From positions 124,001 to 188,000 of the forward strand of contig JAOALB010000077.1 in NCBI GenBank assembly GCA_025331125.1: a DNA stretch of 64,000 nucleotides, given 5' to 3'. The notes below the pieces were generated by a model, which had not been told where the DNA came from, searched no databases, and saw nothing but the letters and a program-made list of their open reading frames with translations. Below are positions 45,302 through 55,713 of this stretch, one piece after another (positions within the stretch are counted from its first letter, which is position 1; the number at the start of each line of letters is the position of its first letter). The DNA comes from Mycogone perniciosa. Taxonomy: Eukaryota; Ascomycota; Sordariomycetes; Hypocreales; Hypocreaceae. A program made the position numbers and the translations under genes.

Positions 45302-46129
45302 AAGGAACTGGGGTTTCTATCTATCTATCTACTATCTATGTGTTGATACATGTGGGCAGATGGGAATCAATTCCCATATGACGATAATGAATCAACGATG
45401 GCAAGTCGCGGAAACAGCATGGCAGCTGTTGCGGTCATGATACCCCGGAGGGCCACACAATCCCGGTTAGCCACATACTGCTACTCATCCACCTGATCGC
45501 TTAGATGAGATGGGGAGATTACGAGCGTTTAGCTCTGAATGTGAAGGAGAAACCTGCGGCATTTGCCGAGACATTACGAATACGAATCGTAATATATACG
45601 ACACTTCCAGCAGTCCGGGGGGGCTGCGGAAAGGAAATGAAGGGGGGCAGCGACAGCTCATAGCATACGAACACGGAGGAGTTGCCGCGGCATTCCATTG
45701 CCTGGTGGGATTACAAGTGTGCACTCGCAAGAGTTCAATCAATGTACAATAATCTAAGAAGCCAAGTAGAAAGAGGCGCTTCGAAATATACCCAAGTTAC
45801 GAAGTAGATTTACACCGTTTTTGGTCTTTTGAATTACCAAGCGTCTTCTATCGCGTCATGATGAGCTCCCTGTAGAATTTTCATTTATCCCTCTCTCTCT
45901 CACTCATTACAGCTTGATGGCGAGTGCTGGCTGATGCAGGAAAAAGACGAGCTTGTTGAATGCAAACATATAAGTAATATGTGAATACTATAGACGTTAT
46001 ATAGACAGGTATTTTGTTTGGTATCCCAAAACTTTTGTTTTATCCCCACCCTTAAACCGCAACGCCTTAATCTCCAATAGTTCAACTTCATACTCTTGAT
46101 CCTTTCATTCTAGTCTTCTCAGAACACCC
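45302..46129. other. Convergent spacer
   Basis: 3' regions of the 2EXR gene and the LCAT-like gene. A TATC microsatellite is at about 45318-45337. No gene seen. Confidence 0.35.
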
Positions 46130-48556
46130 TCAACTAGCAGGCACCATAGCACCAAACCCAATGCCCTTCCTCCTGCCCCTCAACAAGGCCTCCAATGCGC
46201 GTCCCATCGCAGGCATATCCCCCAACATGGTAATATGTCCACGCTCAGTACTCACCCTCCCGCCCTTGACGATGGCGTATCCCTCTGGGAGCATCGCCTC
46301 CTTGGCCAGGACGACGCCATCGCCCGGGCGGAAGACTAGGTCATCGTACGCGTCAGAGCAGGGGATTGCGTCACGGCCGTTGACACGCGCGGCGTGCACA
46401 GTCGGAATGCTCTTCCCGTAGATGACGGCGAGGGGAGGATATGCGTTGGCGACCTGGTGGGAAGAGTTGTGAGCGAGCTCGGAGCGGAACTGACGAATAG
46501 AGGAAAGTGTGCGGGTCAGGTATTCGAAATTCCGGCGTTGTTGATCTGGGTCCATAGTAGGCGACGAAGGGCATAGGGGGGTCGGGGTTTGTGTTGTCCC
46601 ACTATGATGATGGTGAGCGGTGTTGTCGCTGTCAAGTTGAGGTGCTATGCCAGTGCGATTTTGTACCTTGGCGAGGTCAGGGGATTGCTGGTCCTTGCTG
46701 GGAATGGCATCATATCCCGGAATCGAGCATCCTCTCTTCTCAGATTTGCTGTCTCCGCGAGGTCTCAGTAGAGAGCTGGGTATGAGCGAGGATAGTGGCG
46801 AATGCGGCGGCTGTCGATTATACGCTGGCTGCAGTGGTGCAACGCAGGGACTAAGATGCCACTTGACCCAGCTCTCCGGATCGAGGAAGTCGACAGGATA
46901 CTCCTCGCCAGTAGTCTTGTCGATGAAGCAGAACCCATCGTCAGGCAGTAGAGCGAACGAGGTGCGGATGGAAAAGTTAACTTGGGCCGTAAGCAGCTTG
47001 TCGTTGAAAAGCACAGCATCACCGTTACGTAGAGGGCCGAGGATGTTGATACACCTCTGCGGTACACCAGCGTAGAGCACTCCAGAAAACAGGTCCGGCC
47101 GCTGGTTGACTGCATGTCGCGTGAGGAGCCCACCAAGGCTGTGGGCAATGACGATGGCACCACGGGCTTCAGGGGGGACCCCAGGCTGGTTCGATGGCAG
47201 CTGCTGAAGGAAATCCAGAAGTCTCTTCGAGAGCCGCGATGGGGTGAGGCGCCAGTCATAGCCGTAATCCCAGACACGAAGCTTACCCGTACGCGCGTTC
47301 TCGCATGACCGCAGTTTCTTGAAGAACTTGCGCGAGATATCGATGGGCCCAATGTGCTGGAGCATACCGGAGGGTATGATCCGTTCCTCCATTGTCTCCT
47401 CGTCCTCGTCATCCAGGCCGACTTCTAGGTTGGCCTTGCGCATGTTGAGGCCAATCTTGACGGGCGCCCAGAGCTGCTGATGAGGGGCCTCGGCGGAGCG
47501 TAATACAGAGCCTCGATAGCCGCCCATGATGACAATGTCTCCAGTCAGCTCTTCGAGCACACGATCAAGCGTCATCGAGTCGTCTTTGGAAGTGCTGCTG
47601 GCTTCTCGGTCGATATTCTGCCTCGAGCTCATACTGGGTTCGCTCGAAAAGATTCCGTTGAGAGAAATGGTGGACCTTCTGGATGCGGCTTGTAGCTTGG
47701 CCAGACTGGGCATCTTGAAGTTGGGCACATCAGGTAGGCTGTCTTTTATAGCCATGAACCGTATGTTGACCATCTCCCGCACGTCCAGGAAGCGATCGTC
47801 GTCGCCAAGTGACGAGGCACGAGATAAGCTGTGGTAAAGCATGCTATCGTCGGAAGTAACTCTGCGCAGGGCCTGAGGACGGACGGGTGGCTCAGCAGGC
47901 TGTATCCCAGTTGACAGCCCTCGAGATGAAGCCTGATCCTCAGTATGATTATGATTCAGGCGCGGGCCTCGAAGGATCCCTGGCCAAGTTGAGCCGCGTT
48001 GGTTCTGTTTCCCATCTGAGAAGCTGGGGAAGAATGATTTAGGTAGAGACGGGAGGAGATGAGCCGGTGAGCTCAGAGACGGAAAGGCCTGTTGGAGCTT
48101 CCTCAAAGCCTCCTGTCCTGCTGATCCTGAGCGTGATCGCGAATGGCCAAACGCTACTCCCAGCATTCCACGGGCCTCATTGGAACGTCCGTGCTTGGGC
48201 GGCTGATTCAACAATGGGGCTGGCTTGTTGAAGATTTTGGACGCCGGTCGTGGAGAAGCAGACTTGGGAGACGCAGCTTGTTCTGGAGTCGTGTCTCCAT
48301 CACCATCCACGTCACCATCCACATCCGCATGAGGCTCGTCGAAGAACCCGCCCCCTTCAACGCGCCCCAGGGCAACAGCCTTTTCGATAGCGGGTGTGTG
48401 AGAGGAGGTCAGGTGGCTGGCAGCAGCGCTCATGGCGGGCTGCAGGACAGCCTGGGCATCATCCTGGTCCGGAATCATGCAATCATCTTCGCCTGTGTCG
48501 GTGAGAGTGTTGTGGTGCTGAGCTCCTGGAGGCGATCCTCGGATCCTGGCACTCAT
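46130..48556 (-). CDS. LCAT/lipase-like alpha/beta hydrolase
   Basis: Single exon, 808 aa. Residues 1 to about 330 are low-complexity and disordered. The hydrolase begins near LEELTGDIVIMGGYRGSVLR. Blocks are VWDYGYDWRLTPSRLSKRL, the nucleophile elbow GAIVIAHSLGGLLTRHAV with its serine, GVLYAGVPQRCINILGPLR, YGKSIPTVHAARVNG, the candidate acid GDGVVLAKEAMLPEGYAIV and the candidate base RGHITMLGD. The D-W-R and GDG..GH order matches lecithin:cholesterol acyltransferase and phospholipid:diacylglycerol acyltransferase relatives. There is no signal peptide or membrane anchor, unlike PDAT. About 100 residues of disordered insert split the domain before the acid. Substrate unknown; a cytosolic lipase or acyltransferase is likely. 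Confidence 0.75.
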   Translation of the reverse strand: MSARIRGSPPGAQHHNTLTDTGEDDCMIPDQDDAQAVLQPAMSAAASHLTSSHTPAIEKAVALGRVEGGGFFDEPHADVDGDVDGDGDTTPEQAASPKSASPRPASKIFNKPAPLLNQPPKHGRSNEARGMLGVAFGHSRSRSGSAGQEALRKLQQAFPSLSSPAHLLPSLPKSFFPSFSDGKQNQRGSTWPGILRGPRLNHNHTEDQASSRGLSTGIQPAEPPVRPQALRRVTSDDSMLYHSLSRASSLGDDDRFLDVREMVNIRFMAIKDSLPDVPNFKMPSLAKLQAASRRSTISLNGIFSSEPSMSSRQNIDREASSTSKDDSMTLDRVLEELTGDIVIMGGYRGSVLRSAEAPHQQLWAPVKIGLNMRKANLEVGLDDEDEETMEERIIPSGMLQHIGPIDISRKFFKKLRSCENARTGKLRVWDYGYDWRLTPSRLSKRLLDFLQQLPSNQPGVPPEARGAIVIAHSLGGLLTRHAVNQRPDLFSGVLYAGVPQRCINILGPLRNGDAVLFNDKLLTAQVNFSIRTSFALLPDDGFCFIDKTTGEEYPVDFLDPESWVKWHLSPCVAPLQPAYNRQPPHSPLSSLIPSSLLRPRGDSKSEKRGCSIPGYDAIPSKDQQSPDLAKVQNRTGIAPQLDSDNTAHHHHSGTTQTPTPLCPSSPTMDPDQQRRNFEYLTRTLSSIRQFRSELAHNSSHQVANAYPPLAVIYGKSIPTVHAARVNGRDAIPCSDAYDDLVFRPGDGVVLAKEAMLPEGYAIVKGGRVSTERGHITMLGDMPAMGRALEALLRGRRKGIGFGAMVPAS

Positions 48557-48985
48557 GTTCCTTCTCCCTGTTTCTAGTCCAAAGCCTCAGGACGATGACG
48601 CTGTGCAAACAACAGTGTCGGCGAGGATAGAAGACCGGAAGCAATGCCGCGAGACTCAAACAAAACAGAAAAGGTGTCAATTCATTGACGTTTCCGGACC
48701 TGTGTTTGGCGATGTGAATAATAGGGAGCCGATGAGAAGCGCTGAGCGGATAGGAACGATGGAGTGGAGGTAGAAAGCGATAAATATACAAGGAAGAAAG
48801 CCGAGGTAAGAAATGTATTCACAAGGCCAAAGTTCACAAAAAGGGAGAAGGGCATCGTAGGGCGATTATTATTATTATATGAAGACATCAACAGAGAAAA
48901 GCCGGGCCAGCCGGTGCCCGATCTAAGCTTAATATGCAAGTTGGCTGTACAAAAAGAGCTCCGCTCCTATGAAATAGTAATACTC

Positions 48986-49020
48986 ATGCTAATGTTAATG
49001 CTAATGCTAATGCTAATGCT
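48986..49020. repeat. TAATGC hexamer array
   Basis: About five to six units of ATGCTA/TAATGC, with one TAATGT variant near the left end. It ends directly against a TACTCCGTA word. Probably slippage-derived. Confidence 0.75.
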
Positions 49021-49374
49021 GGTACTCCGTAGTACTAGTACGAGGACTCGTACTCGTAGATACGACTGAAGCGGTTGATTGGCCGTGCGATTCCTGTGCT
49101 AGAAGCAATTCGGCGATATCTGACTGAATAAGGCAGCACAGAAGATCGCGATCAGCCTGGGGAATGCGGGCTGAACTTAGTACTACTGGCTTTGGGACGT
49201 TGCGCCATGACGAAAAAGGCGTCTTTTTGCTGGCTCCGTTTGGCCTCCATATGTATATATATAGCATATGCATGTATTACTACTAATCCGTGAGCACTAC
49301 TCGTATGCGAGATGTGAGGACCCCGGAATATCGGCCCTGTCAACCCACCCTTTTCATGTGATGACATGGAAGTA

Positions 49375-49430
49375 GAAATCTGAAATCTGAAATCTGAAAT
49401 CTGAAATCTGAAACCCGAAACCCGAAACCA
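49375..49430. repeat. Heptamer tandem array GAAATCT/GAAACCC
   Basis: Five perfect GAAATCT units followed by three GAAACCC-type units in register. The two blocks differ by TCT to CCC, as if a variant unit was itself amplified. Confidence 0.8.
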
Positions 49431-50362
49431 ACCTCTCTTCCGTTCGTTCGCATGGAGAGAGTCAAATGCTGGCTCAGACGCCAAAGCCACATGGAGCGGA
49501 TCATATACGATACGCAACCTCCCGCTCACACACATTCAGCTTCTTCTCTCGTTCATTCGGGGACTCCGGACTCTGTTCTGGACCTACGCAAGCGTCCTCT
49601 TATTGAAGTGACAGCCACAACAGTTGCGTTTGCTCTCAAGACCCCTGGTTAAAAGACTAAAGGTTACATATTCGTACGTACTTCAGCCCTTGGTTACTTC
49701 TCCTTCGCACAGAGCGTTAATGCTAACAAGGTACAGAATAAACAGCCATAGATGCTCCCGGTTGTTTTGCTACTCAATCATGGAATCTATGATTATTGAT
49801 CGTTGGCACCCCCAAGCAAACCAGGCCCGGGCAAGATGTATTCACTCAGCCGAAACAATCGGGAGTAAGCGTCCGGACACCTGCCCTTCTCCACATGGAC
49901 TGGCCGTTGCAGCACATGATTCAACAACACCAAGCTCCAGAACATGTAGATTTGATGCTCGTGTCTCTTGGCCAGGGCGTCCATATCCCTGTCTACCAAC
50001 GGGATCAACTCCGCGAAGTGTATCTGTTCGCGCAGTGGGATCAATTCACTGCACCTGCAAAACTTAGGCTCATGCCGTTTGCTATGTATACATGGCAGAG
50101 TGCTTACTGGACCCTAAGGACTAGTCATTCTCCCAATGGCAGACCCAGGAATATCCCGCCAAAAGCATTCACATCAAGTATATGCAAACAACCATGGGGG
50201 CAGACTTGGGCATATATATGATAGTTTCACCTCCAGAGACTGTCTCCTCACAAGCTCACCAAAACATAGCTCTGAATATCGGGCTCGGCTCGGCTCAGCT
50301 CACGCACCCCTGATTACGATTCAAACGCAATCGAATCCACGACACACGTCCACCAGATCAAG

Positions 50363-50664
50363 ATGGCAACGGAAACAACGTCTTCCAAGGAATGTGTCAT
50401 CCTTGAAACAGAGCGCCCTGAGGATGCGAGGTTCTTGATTCCTAAGGTTCCTGGAAATTGCCATGTCTGCAAGAGACATACCCCAACTCCCTTTACGCAT
50501 TGCTATGCTTGCGGTCATGAACTCGGCCAAAGGACCAAAGTATGACTGTGCTCTCTAGATGAAAGTCTACCAGGATGTTGGCTAATTTCTTCCAGAACAG
50601 ATTCTGCGACGCCCTGGGGGCTTCAGAGCCCTCAGCCTTGCCTGAGAAAGGCAAGAAAGCCTAA
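50363..50664 (+). CDS. Small zinc-ribbon protein, two exons
   Basis: Exons 50363-50539 and 50596-50664, intron 56 nt (GTATGA..TTCCAG with a GCTAAT branch); 81 aa. The central part reads NCHVCKRHTPTPFTHCYACGHEL: two CxxC knuckles 12 residues apart, as in small zinc ribbons. The N-terminal half (ETERPEDARFLIPKV) and the tail (ALPEKGKKA) are polar. No signal peptide is seen. Open frame, ATG context (AAGATGG) and canonical splice signals agree, so I think it is real even though short. Similar small CxxC/CxxC proteins occur in many ascomycetes without assigned role. It faces the APH-like gene tail to tail. Confidence 0.6.
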
Positions 50665-50946
50665 AGGCCATAATGAGGAGAGAGGAGGGAGAAGATGAAG
50701 AACTCTCGTTTTCCAATAACTTGGGCAGTAATCACAGTTTTCGAGGAGCCGTTGAAGCAAAGATTGTATTGACTGGAAAGTTAGTACTACCGACATCCAG
50801 GTGGAGAGCTCTGCCTCAAATGACAACTAGCTGACAAACGAAATCTCTTGACCACAGTTGAATGTGGATTCTGCTTATAGTTTTGGATTTCGTTGAAGGG
50901 ATCCAATTGACTATAGCAATCCTAAGACAAATCACACGCCCAGTCC
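50665..50946. other. Short convergent spacer
   Basis: 3' regions of the zinc-ribbon gene and the APH-like gene. Nothing else recognised. Confidence 0.3.
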
Positions 50947-51915
50947 TCAAATGTCCTTCCTGCCTTTCGTGCACAACTCATACGACACGTCTACATCCAT
51001 GACTGGCATCCCAGCAATCTCGAAACACTTGAGGAGACGTGTCTTGAACTCGCGCATGACAGGGACGTGCCCATTCTCTATATAAACGGTTTCGGCAGCG
51101 ATCCATTCTTTCGGCACAAATCCAGCCATATCCCACTCGGCCAGTGCAAGCAACGGCTCCTCTGGCACGTAGTTGGGATCCGAACTAGCCCTGGCTAAAT
51201 CGAGCCTTGCTGCATTGCCCGTCCGGAGTCGTATTCCTGCCATATTCAAGTTTTGGCAAGAAAAATAAAACAAGTCACACGTCATTCCCATCTCTTTGCA
51301 GTTCTTGATGAGGGTTTCTTGGCTCGGCATTTGAGTGATGATGCCGCCTTCGACGAAGTATTGGTCACTCCATGCAGCTGACCCGTCAACTCCGCCGATG
51401 CGATGGGAAGTGAATCCTGCGAGTTCCTTGGTGATCCTGACGATCTCACGCAGGATGTATTCCTGTTCTTCGTCGTCCATTTTCGGCCATGAGAAATAAA
51501 GAGGCTCCCCGGGGACTTGGATCAAAAATATGACAGTGAATACACTTTTGGCCTCTAGGAACTCTTCGTAGTGCACAACTTTTGGGACCGGAAAGCTCAG
51601 ATCCTTCTTGTTCATCCAGTCCAACACAGCATGTTCGGATGTCAGCAGGGAGTCAATACGCTGGCTCTTGCATGAAACACCAGCAAAGGACCAACCGGTA
51701 GATTTTCCCCACCAAACATTGCGTACTTGGCTATCATTCCTCTCAGGCTTTATGAGCGGGGGAGGTGGGTTGGGCGCTCTAGAAACGGTGTAGTAAGCGT
51801 TACCATAACCCTTGAAGGTGTATTCGGACGCTGGGAGCTCCGAATCGGACCATGTTCTTTGTACAAGGACCCGGCTATCGATCAGCCAGGTGTTTTCGTC
51901 GACGGTAATATCCAT
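50947..51915 (-). CDS. APH/kinase-fold protein, probable pseudokinase
   Basis: Single exon, 322 aa from ATG 51915; the frame stays open 52 codons further up but that part is low-complexity and repetitive. The order of blocks is that of fungal aminoglycoside-phosphotransferase-like proteins: LLTSEHAVLDWM, FPVPKVVHYEEF, FTVIFLIQVPGEPLY, then the catalytic region and LLALAEWDMAGFVPKEWI. In active members the catalytic loop reads like FYHxDLxxxN and the metal motif like IIDWE. Here the loop is LFYFSCQNLNMAGIRL, without the HxD, and the metal aspartate position is E in LAEWDMAG. Phosphotransfer therefore looks lost or strongly altered. The following RLDLARASSDPNYVPEEP is an insert between the two motifs. 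No disruption is seen, so the gene may serve a binding or regulatory role. Confidence 0.65.
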   Translation of the reverse strand: MDITVDENTWLIDSRVLVQRTWSDSELPASEYTFKGYGNAYYTVSRAPNPPPPLIKPERNDSQVRNVWWGKSTGWSFAGVSCKSQRIDSLLTSEHAVLDWMNKKDLSFPVPKVVHYEEFLEAKSVFTVIFLIQVPGEPLYFSWPKMDDEEQEYILREIVRITKELAGFTSHRIGGVDGSAAWSDQYFVEGGIITQMPSQETLIKNCKEMGMTCDLFYFSCQNLNMAGIRLRTGNAARLDLARASSDPNYVPEEPLLALAEWDMAGFVPKEWIAAETVYIENGHVPVMREFKTRLLKCFEIAGMPVMDVDVSYELCTKGRKDI

Positions 51916-53352
51916 GGTGAATTTGGATAAAGATCTGAGTTTTTGAGTTGTGAAGTGTTGACTGTTGACTGTTGAGTGATGAGTGATGAGTGATGAGACA
52001 GAGTTAAGATGTAGCTGTGTGTAGATGGAATTTGAATATCCCAGTGAATACCATGGCCACCATTTATACATGGGAATAGGTGGCCAGAGCTTCCATCAAG
52101 CACTGAGTCTATTTTGAGAAAGACAATAGACATGCAAATGTTTCTTTCTAGCATCAAGTCTCATGAATGAAATCCAGGCTGTTCTTTCATGCATCTATTG
52201 TTCTTTGCTCTTTGAACTTATCAATGCTCTTTGACATGGCAGTCATTCTGCCAAGCCAAAATTTATTTTAACATAGACATGAAGGACCTTGCGTGAACTC
52301 GGGTCTTGTGCCGTTCGATTCCAGTATTCTCCGAATGGGGGGAGTAAAAGGACAATCCAAAATGCCACGAACCGTGGCACTGCCGTTTGATCTTCTCCGA
52401 ACCGCCTGATGAACGTCCTGTTTGTCATATTGGGGGCTCATTTCTTTGACGCCCCCTTACTTCTGTCGTTCCTCTTTGCCCCTCTCTTTCATCCTTTTCT
52501 TTGTCCGCTCATGCAGGTTCTGCTGCCATTATGGCCAGTCTTCAGCCTCCGCCCTGTTTGCTCAGACTCAGAGCTAGCTCGGCTCTACCCTCTCCGCTGC
52601 CGTTTGCAGCAAGCATAATACCTCGAAGAATTACAGGGGGTATTGGGCATTCAGATACATCCGACCCATAGACGTGACAAAAGGAACATAGTACCTGCGA
52701 GTCTCTCTTTAAGAGGGTGCCTCCTTTGAGGTAGTACACCAAATAGATATTCTCGTACAATCACTCCAGAGAGGGTAACCATCAGATAGAAACAACCTAA
52801 CATGTGGTCTACATTTCTTGCAACTAGTTGATACCCAACCCATCACTAACTCCATAATAAACATACATACCGCTGTTTCTCGTCTTCTTCCTCTTTCGCT
52901 GCTGTTTCCGAGGCATCAAACCAACGTTCGCGGCCAGGAATCTCATCCAACGACCCCACCATTTCAAGACAGGGGCATACTCCATGCATGACATGCTCAC
53001 TTTCCTTCCCATTCATATTTTTTACTTCCTTCTGGATATGCCAGATTCATCGAGTAGATCCTCTGATCAAGAGGCATTACTCATCAACCTATAAGTTGAT
53101 CTCCTTTCCTGTTCTTCTCAGCGCTTCAAGGGAAATGTTCGGGGAATAAAAGAAAGTGTTGAACATGGTACAACCGAAGGAAGGTATTATCAAAGATGAA
53201 AAAAAAAGGAAATTGAAAAGGAATGAGAAACCCCAAAACGAAAATTAAGGGCAAAGCAGAAAATCCCAAAGCAATTACAACGATTAGACAATTCTTTCCC
53301 GTTATTTCTTTGACTCCTGCGCGCGAGAGAATCCACGTAGGATGTGAACGCT
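51916..53352. other. Intergenic spacer
   Basis: Leader of the APH-like gene with a GAGTGAT-type repeat near 51973-51996. The 3' region of nrd1 lies at the right. Small open frames such as 52824-53012 show no motif. No gene called. Confidence 0.4.
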
Positions 53353-55713
53353 TTAGTTGGCCACCTCTTCCTCCACCCATCCGTTCAGGCCTCCTTGAAT
53401 AGCCAAGCCAAAGCCGACTGCCCCCATGCCACCATAACTGGCCTGGTACTGGTGACCACGTCTTTCGCCCTCGCTACCGGGAACACTATTCGGGCTGCTG
53501 CCTCCATTCTCGAATCCAGGGGCAAGGACTGGAAGACTGACAGCACGACTATGCTGACCTCGACCATTGCCCGGGGCGAGCAGGCCGCCAATAGTGGTGG
53601 CCCCAGAAACATTCATAGAATAGCCATTGGAGATGCTAGCGGACTGTCCATGGCCACCAATGTGTCCTTGCTGGGGAACCTCTAATGTCAACTCATTCGA
53701 CTGCGCAGTGTTGAAGAGAATGTTTTGCTGCACAGACATCTGCTGTTGCTGATGTTGCTGCTGCTGAGCCTGCTGCTGCATGTGGTTCAGATACATCGTC
53801 AACGGGTTATTGGAGGCGTTGAAGAGAGTGGCTGCTGACTGGGGAGTCGATCCGTTTGAAGGCGAGCTGCCGTTCTGGGAGCCGTTGGGAGGGGGGGAAG
53901 AAACTCCGTCACCACGGGGAGAGTTTTGCTGCTGAATCTGTCGAGGAGGATTTCCACATCGATCCTTTCCGAAGTTAACCTTGAATCTCTTGTATTCATC
54001 CTTGCCACGGATAGCCTCGATCGCCTTGATAGCATTGGCGATGTTGGTGAAGTTGACAAAAGCACAGCTCTTCTCACGGAGCGTGTTAACCAGCTCGATC
54101 TCGCCATACTCTGAAAAATCTTGGCGAAGGCGATCCTCACTCCAACTCTCATCGAGATTGCCGATGTAAACATTCCGTGAGGCTCCACCGCTGACAGCAA
54201 GAGCAATCGCCGGTGGCAGTGCTCCAGAGTGTTTGCCCCAGCCAATCTTAAGCCTTCGGTTGTGAATCATGAGGCCCTGTAAGTTGCTTAGAGCATAGAA
54301 TGAAGCAGCAGCGGTGGGATCAATGAAGGTCACGAAGCAAATGTGCTTGTCCGGAATGTAGCGGATGTGATGCAACAACCCACCCCTGACAACGTTGCAG
54401 ATCTCCTCAATCGTAGTCTCGGGATGAATATTTCCCAGATAGATCGTGCGGTTACCAAGGTTATTCATTCCACCGGCGCTGGTAGCAACAGCTGCGGCAG
54501 CCACGGATTGCTGTGCAAGAGCGTTTGAAATGAGATCGCGGTCAGCACCAGTCAGCATATGGGCATAGCCTGGTGCGATGCCTAGATACTGGGCAGCATT
54601 CTGCTGCTGTGTCTTGGAAACGTACGCACACCTATCCTTGCCGTAGTACACACGGCGAGGAGCTTGCCACTTGGGTTCTTGAGGGAGCTGGGTCACAGCC
54701 TTGATAGCGTTGGCAATGGACAAGTAGTGGACAAATGCGATGTTCTTCTCCCGCACGATCTTGATGGTATCGATGGCACCGAACTTGCCAAGATCTTCAC
54801 GGAGCTCATCCTCAGTGATGTCCTCGGGCAAGTTGCCGAGATACACGTTTCGCGAAGCACCAGACTGTTGAACAGCCAAGGCAACAGAGGTTGGAACCTG
54901 CGAGGGCTTGCCCCAGCCAACCTTGATATCCTGGCCCTTGATGCAGAGCTTTTTCAAGATTGCATCTGAGTGGAAATGGGTGGCGGAGCTAGCGTCCAAG
55001 AAGGAGATGAAGGCGCAGTTCTTATCAGGGAGCAGGCGAACTGACTCAATTTGACCGCTTCTGACGTGACCCAGAATCTCTTCGGCACTTGTGTCCGGGG
55101 GAATGTTTCCAAGGTAGACTGTCCTGCTAGTTCCTGTGACAACACCAGCGCCCATAGAGACAGGTGAAGTTGGCTGCATCGAAGCCTGCATGCTGTAGGC
55201 CGCAGTTGGTGACTGGGGAGGGAAGAACTGAGGTGCCCCGTATGCCGATGGAGACACAAGAGCCTGGTAAGACTGGGGAGACATGGCCTGCTGCACGGGA
55301 CTGGACACGCCACCATTGTGCTGCTGAGTGTTCACTTGTTGATGCTGGACCTGCTGGAAGGCAGAGAGCGTCTGAAATTGAGGACTGCCGAAGGTTGCAG
55401 GGCTGCCGGGCTGGAAGGGACTGCCAAGGAGAAGCTGCGAGGGGAGCAGAGGAGTGAACTGCATATCGAAAGCAGTCCCAGGCGTAGTCATCTCATGACC
55501 ATTGGCTTGCTGGCCTTGGGCCATGCTTTGGGTGTTCAGCGAAGGAATATTGCCACGACGGGGATGACGATCAGCGAAGCCCGTAATGTTGGAGGTGAAG
55601 GCACCGTGAGAAAAACCAGTGTCGCTGTTGGATGGCTTTGAAGCATGTCCAAAGCGAGCGCCATTGGCACCATTTGGAGCACCTTGGCCAACTGATCCAT
55701 TGATTTCCTGCAT
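53353..55713 (-). CDS. nrd1: Four-RRM RNA-binding protein Nrd1/Msa1
   Basis: Single exon, 786 aa from ATG 55713. Four RNA-recognition motifs: RRM1 near residue 197 (SRTVYLGNIPPDTSAEE), RRM2 near 290 (SRNVYLGNLPEDITEDEL), RRM3 near 430 (NRTIYLGNIHPETTIEE) and RRM4 near 525 (SRNVYIGNLDESWSED). Each has its RNP1-like core (for example CAFISFLD, IAFVHYLS, ICFVTFID, CAFVNFTN). RRM2 and RRM4 are each followed by YGKDRC or FGKDRC, a hallmark of this family. The N-terminus is Ser/Gln-rich, the C-terminus has a polyglutamine stretch. In fission yeast, Nrd1/Msa1 represses differentiation genes, binds myosin mRNA and enters stress granules. The frame stays open 126 codons above the ATG, but that part is not RRM-like. 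Confidence 0.9.
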   Translation of the reverse strand: MQEINGSVGQGAPNGANGARFGHASKPSNSDTGFSHGAFTSNITGFADRHPRRGNIPSLNTQSMAQGQQANGHEMTTPGTAFDMQFTPLLPSQLLLGSPFQPGSPATFGSPQFQTLSAFQQVQHQQVNTQQHNGGVSSPVQQAMSPQSYQALVSPSAYGAPQFFPPQSPTAAYSMQASMQPTSPVSMGAGVVTGTSRTVYLGNIPPDTSAEEILGHVRSGQIESVRLLPDKNCAFISFLDASSATHFHSDAILKKLCIKGQDIKVGWGKPSQVPTSVALAVQQSGASRNVYLGNLPEDITEDELREDLGKFGAIDTIKIVREKNIAFVHYLSIANAIKAVTQLPQEPKWQAPRRVYYGKDRCAYVSKTQQQNAAQYLGIAPGYAHMLTGADRDLISNALAQQSVAAAAVATSAGGMNNLGNRTIYLGNIHPETTIEEICNVVRGGLLHHIRYIPDKHICFVTFIDPTAAASFYALSNLQGLMIHNRRLKIGWGKHSGALPPAIALAVSGGASRNVYIGNLDESWSEDRLRQDFSEYGEIELVNTLREKSCAFVNFTNIANAIKAIEAIRGKDEYKRFKVNFGKDRCGNPPRQIQQQNSPRGDGVSSPPPNGSQNGSSPSNGSTPQSAATLFNASNNPLTMYLNHMQQQAQQQQHQQQQMSVQQNILFNTAQSNELTLEVPQQGHIGGHGQSASISNGYSMNVSGATTIGGLLAPGNGRGQHSRAVSLPVLAPGFENGGSSPNSVPGSEGERRGHQYQASYGGMGAVGFGLAIQGGLNGWVEEEVAN

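Larger units (their letters stand above)
48557..50362. other. Intergenic spacer with short tandem repeats
   Basis: Promoter of the LCAT-like gene at the left. Contains TAATGC units (48986-49020), a TACTCCGTA word at 49022-49030 and a GAAATCT/GAAACCC heptamer array (49375-49430). Open frames around 49796-50221 overlap each other on both strands and show no domain, so I do not call a gene. Confidence 0.45.

Noticed and set aside
48986..49430. Possible CRISPR-like or satellite array
   Set aside because: Units are 6-7 nt with no spacers; simple tandem repeats in a eukaryotic spacer.
49796..50221. 141-aa plus-strand frame
   Set aside because: Overlapped by an equally open antisense frame; no motif in either; not joined to the zinc-ribbon gene by usable splice sites.
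52824..53012. 62-aa minus-strand frame with basic tail
   Set aside because: No motif; chance frame in the nrd1 3' spacer.
53718..53790. CAG/CTG repeat as a possible mobile or unstable element
   Set aside because: It encodes the polyglutamine stretch of nrd1, with mixed CAG/CAA codons.
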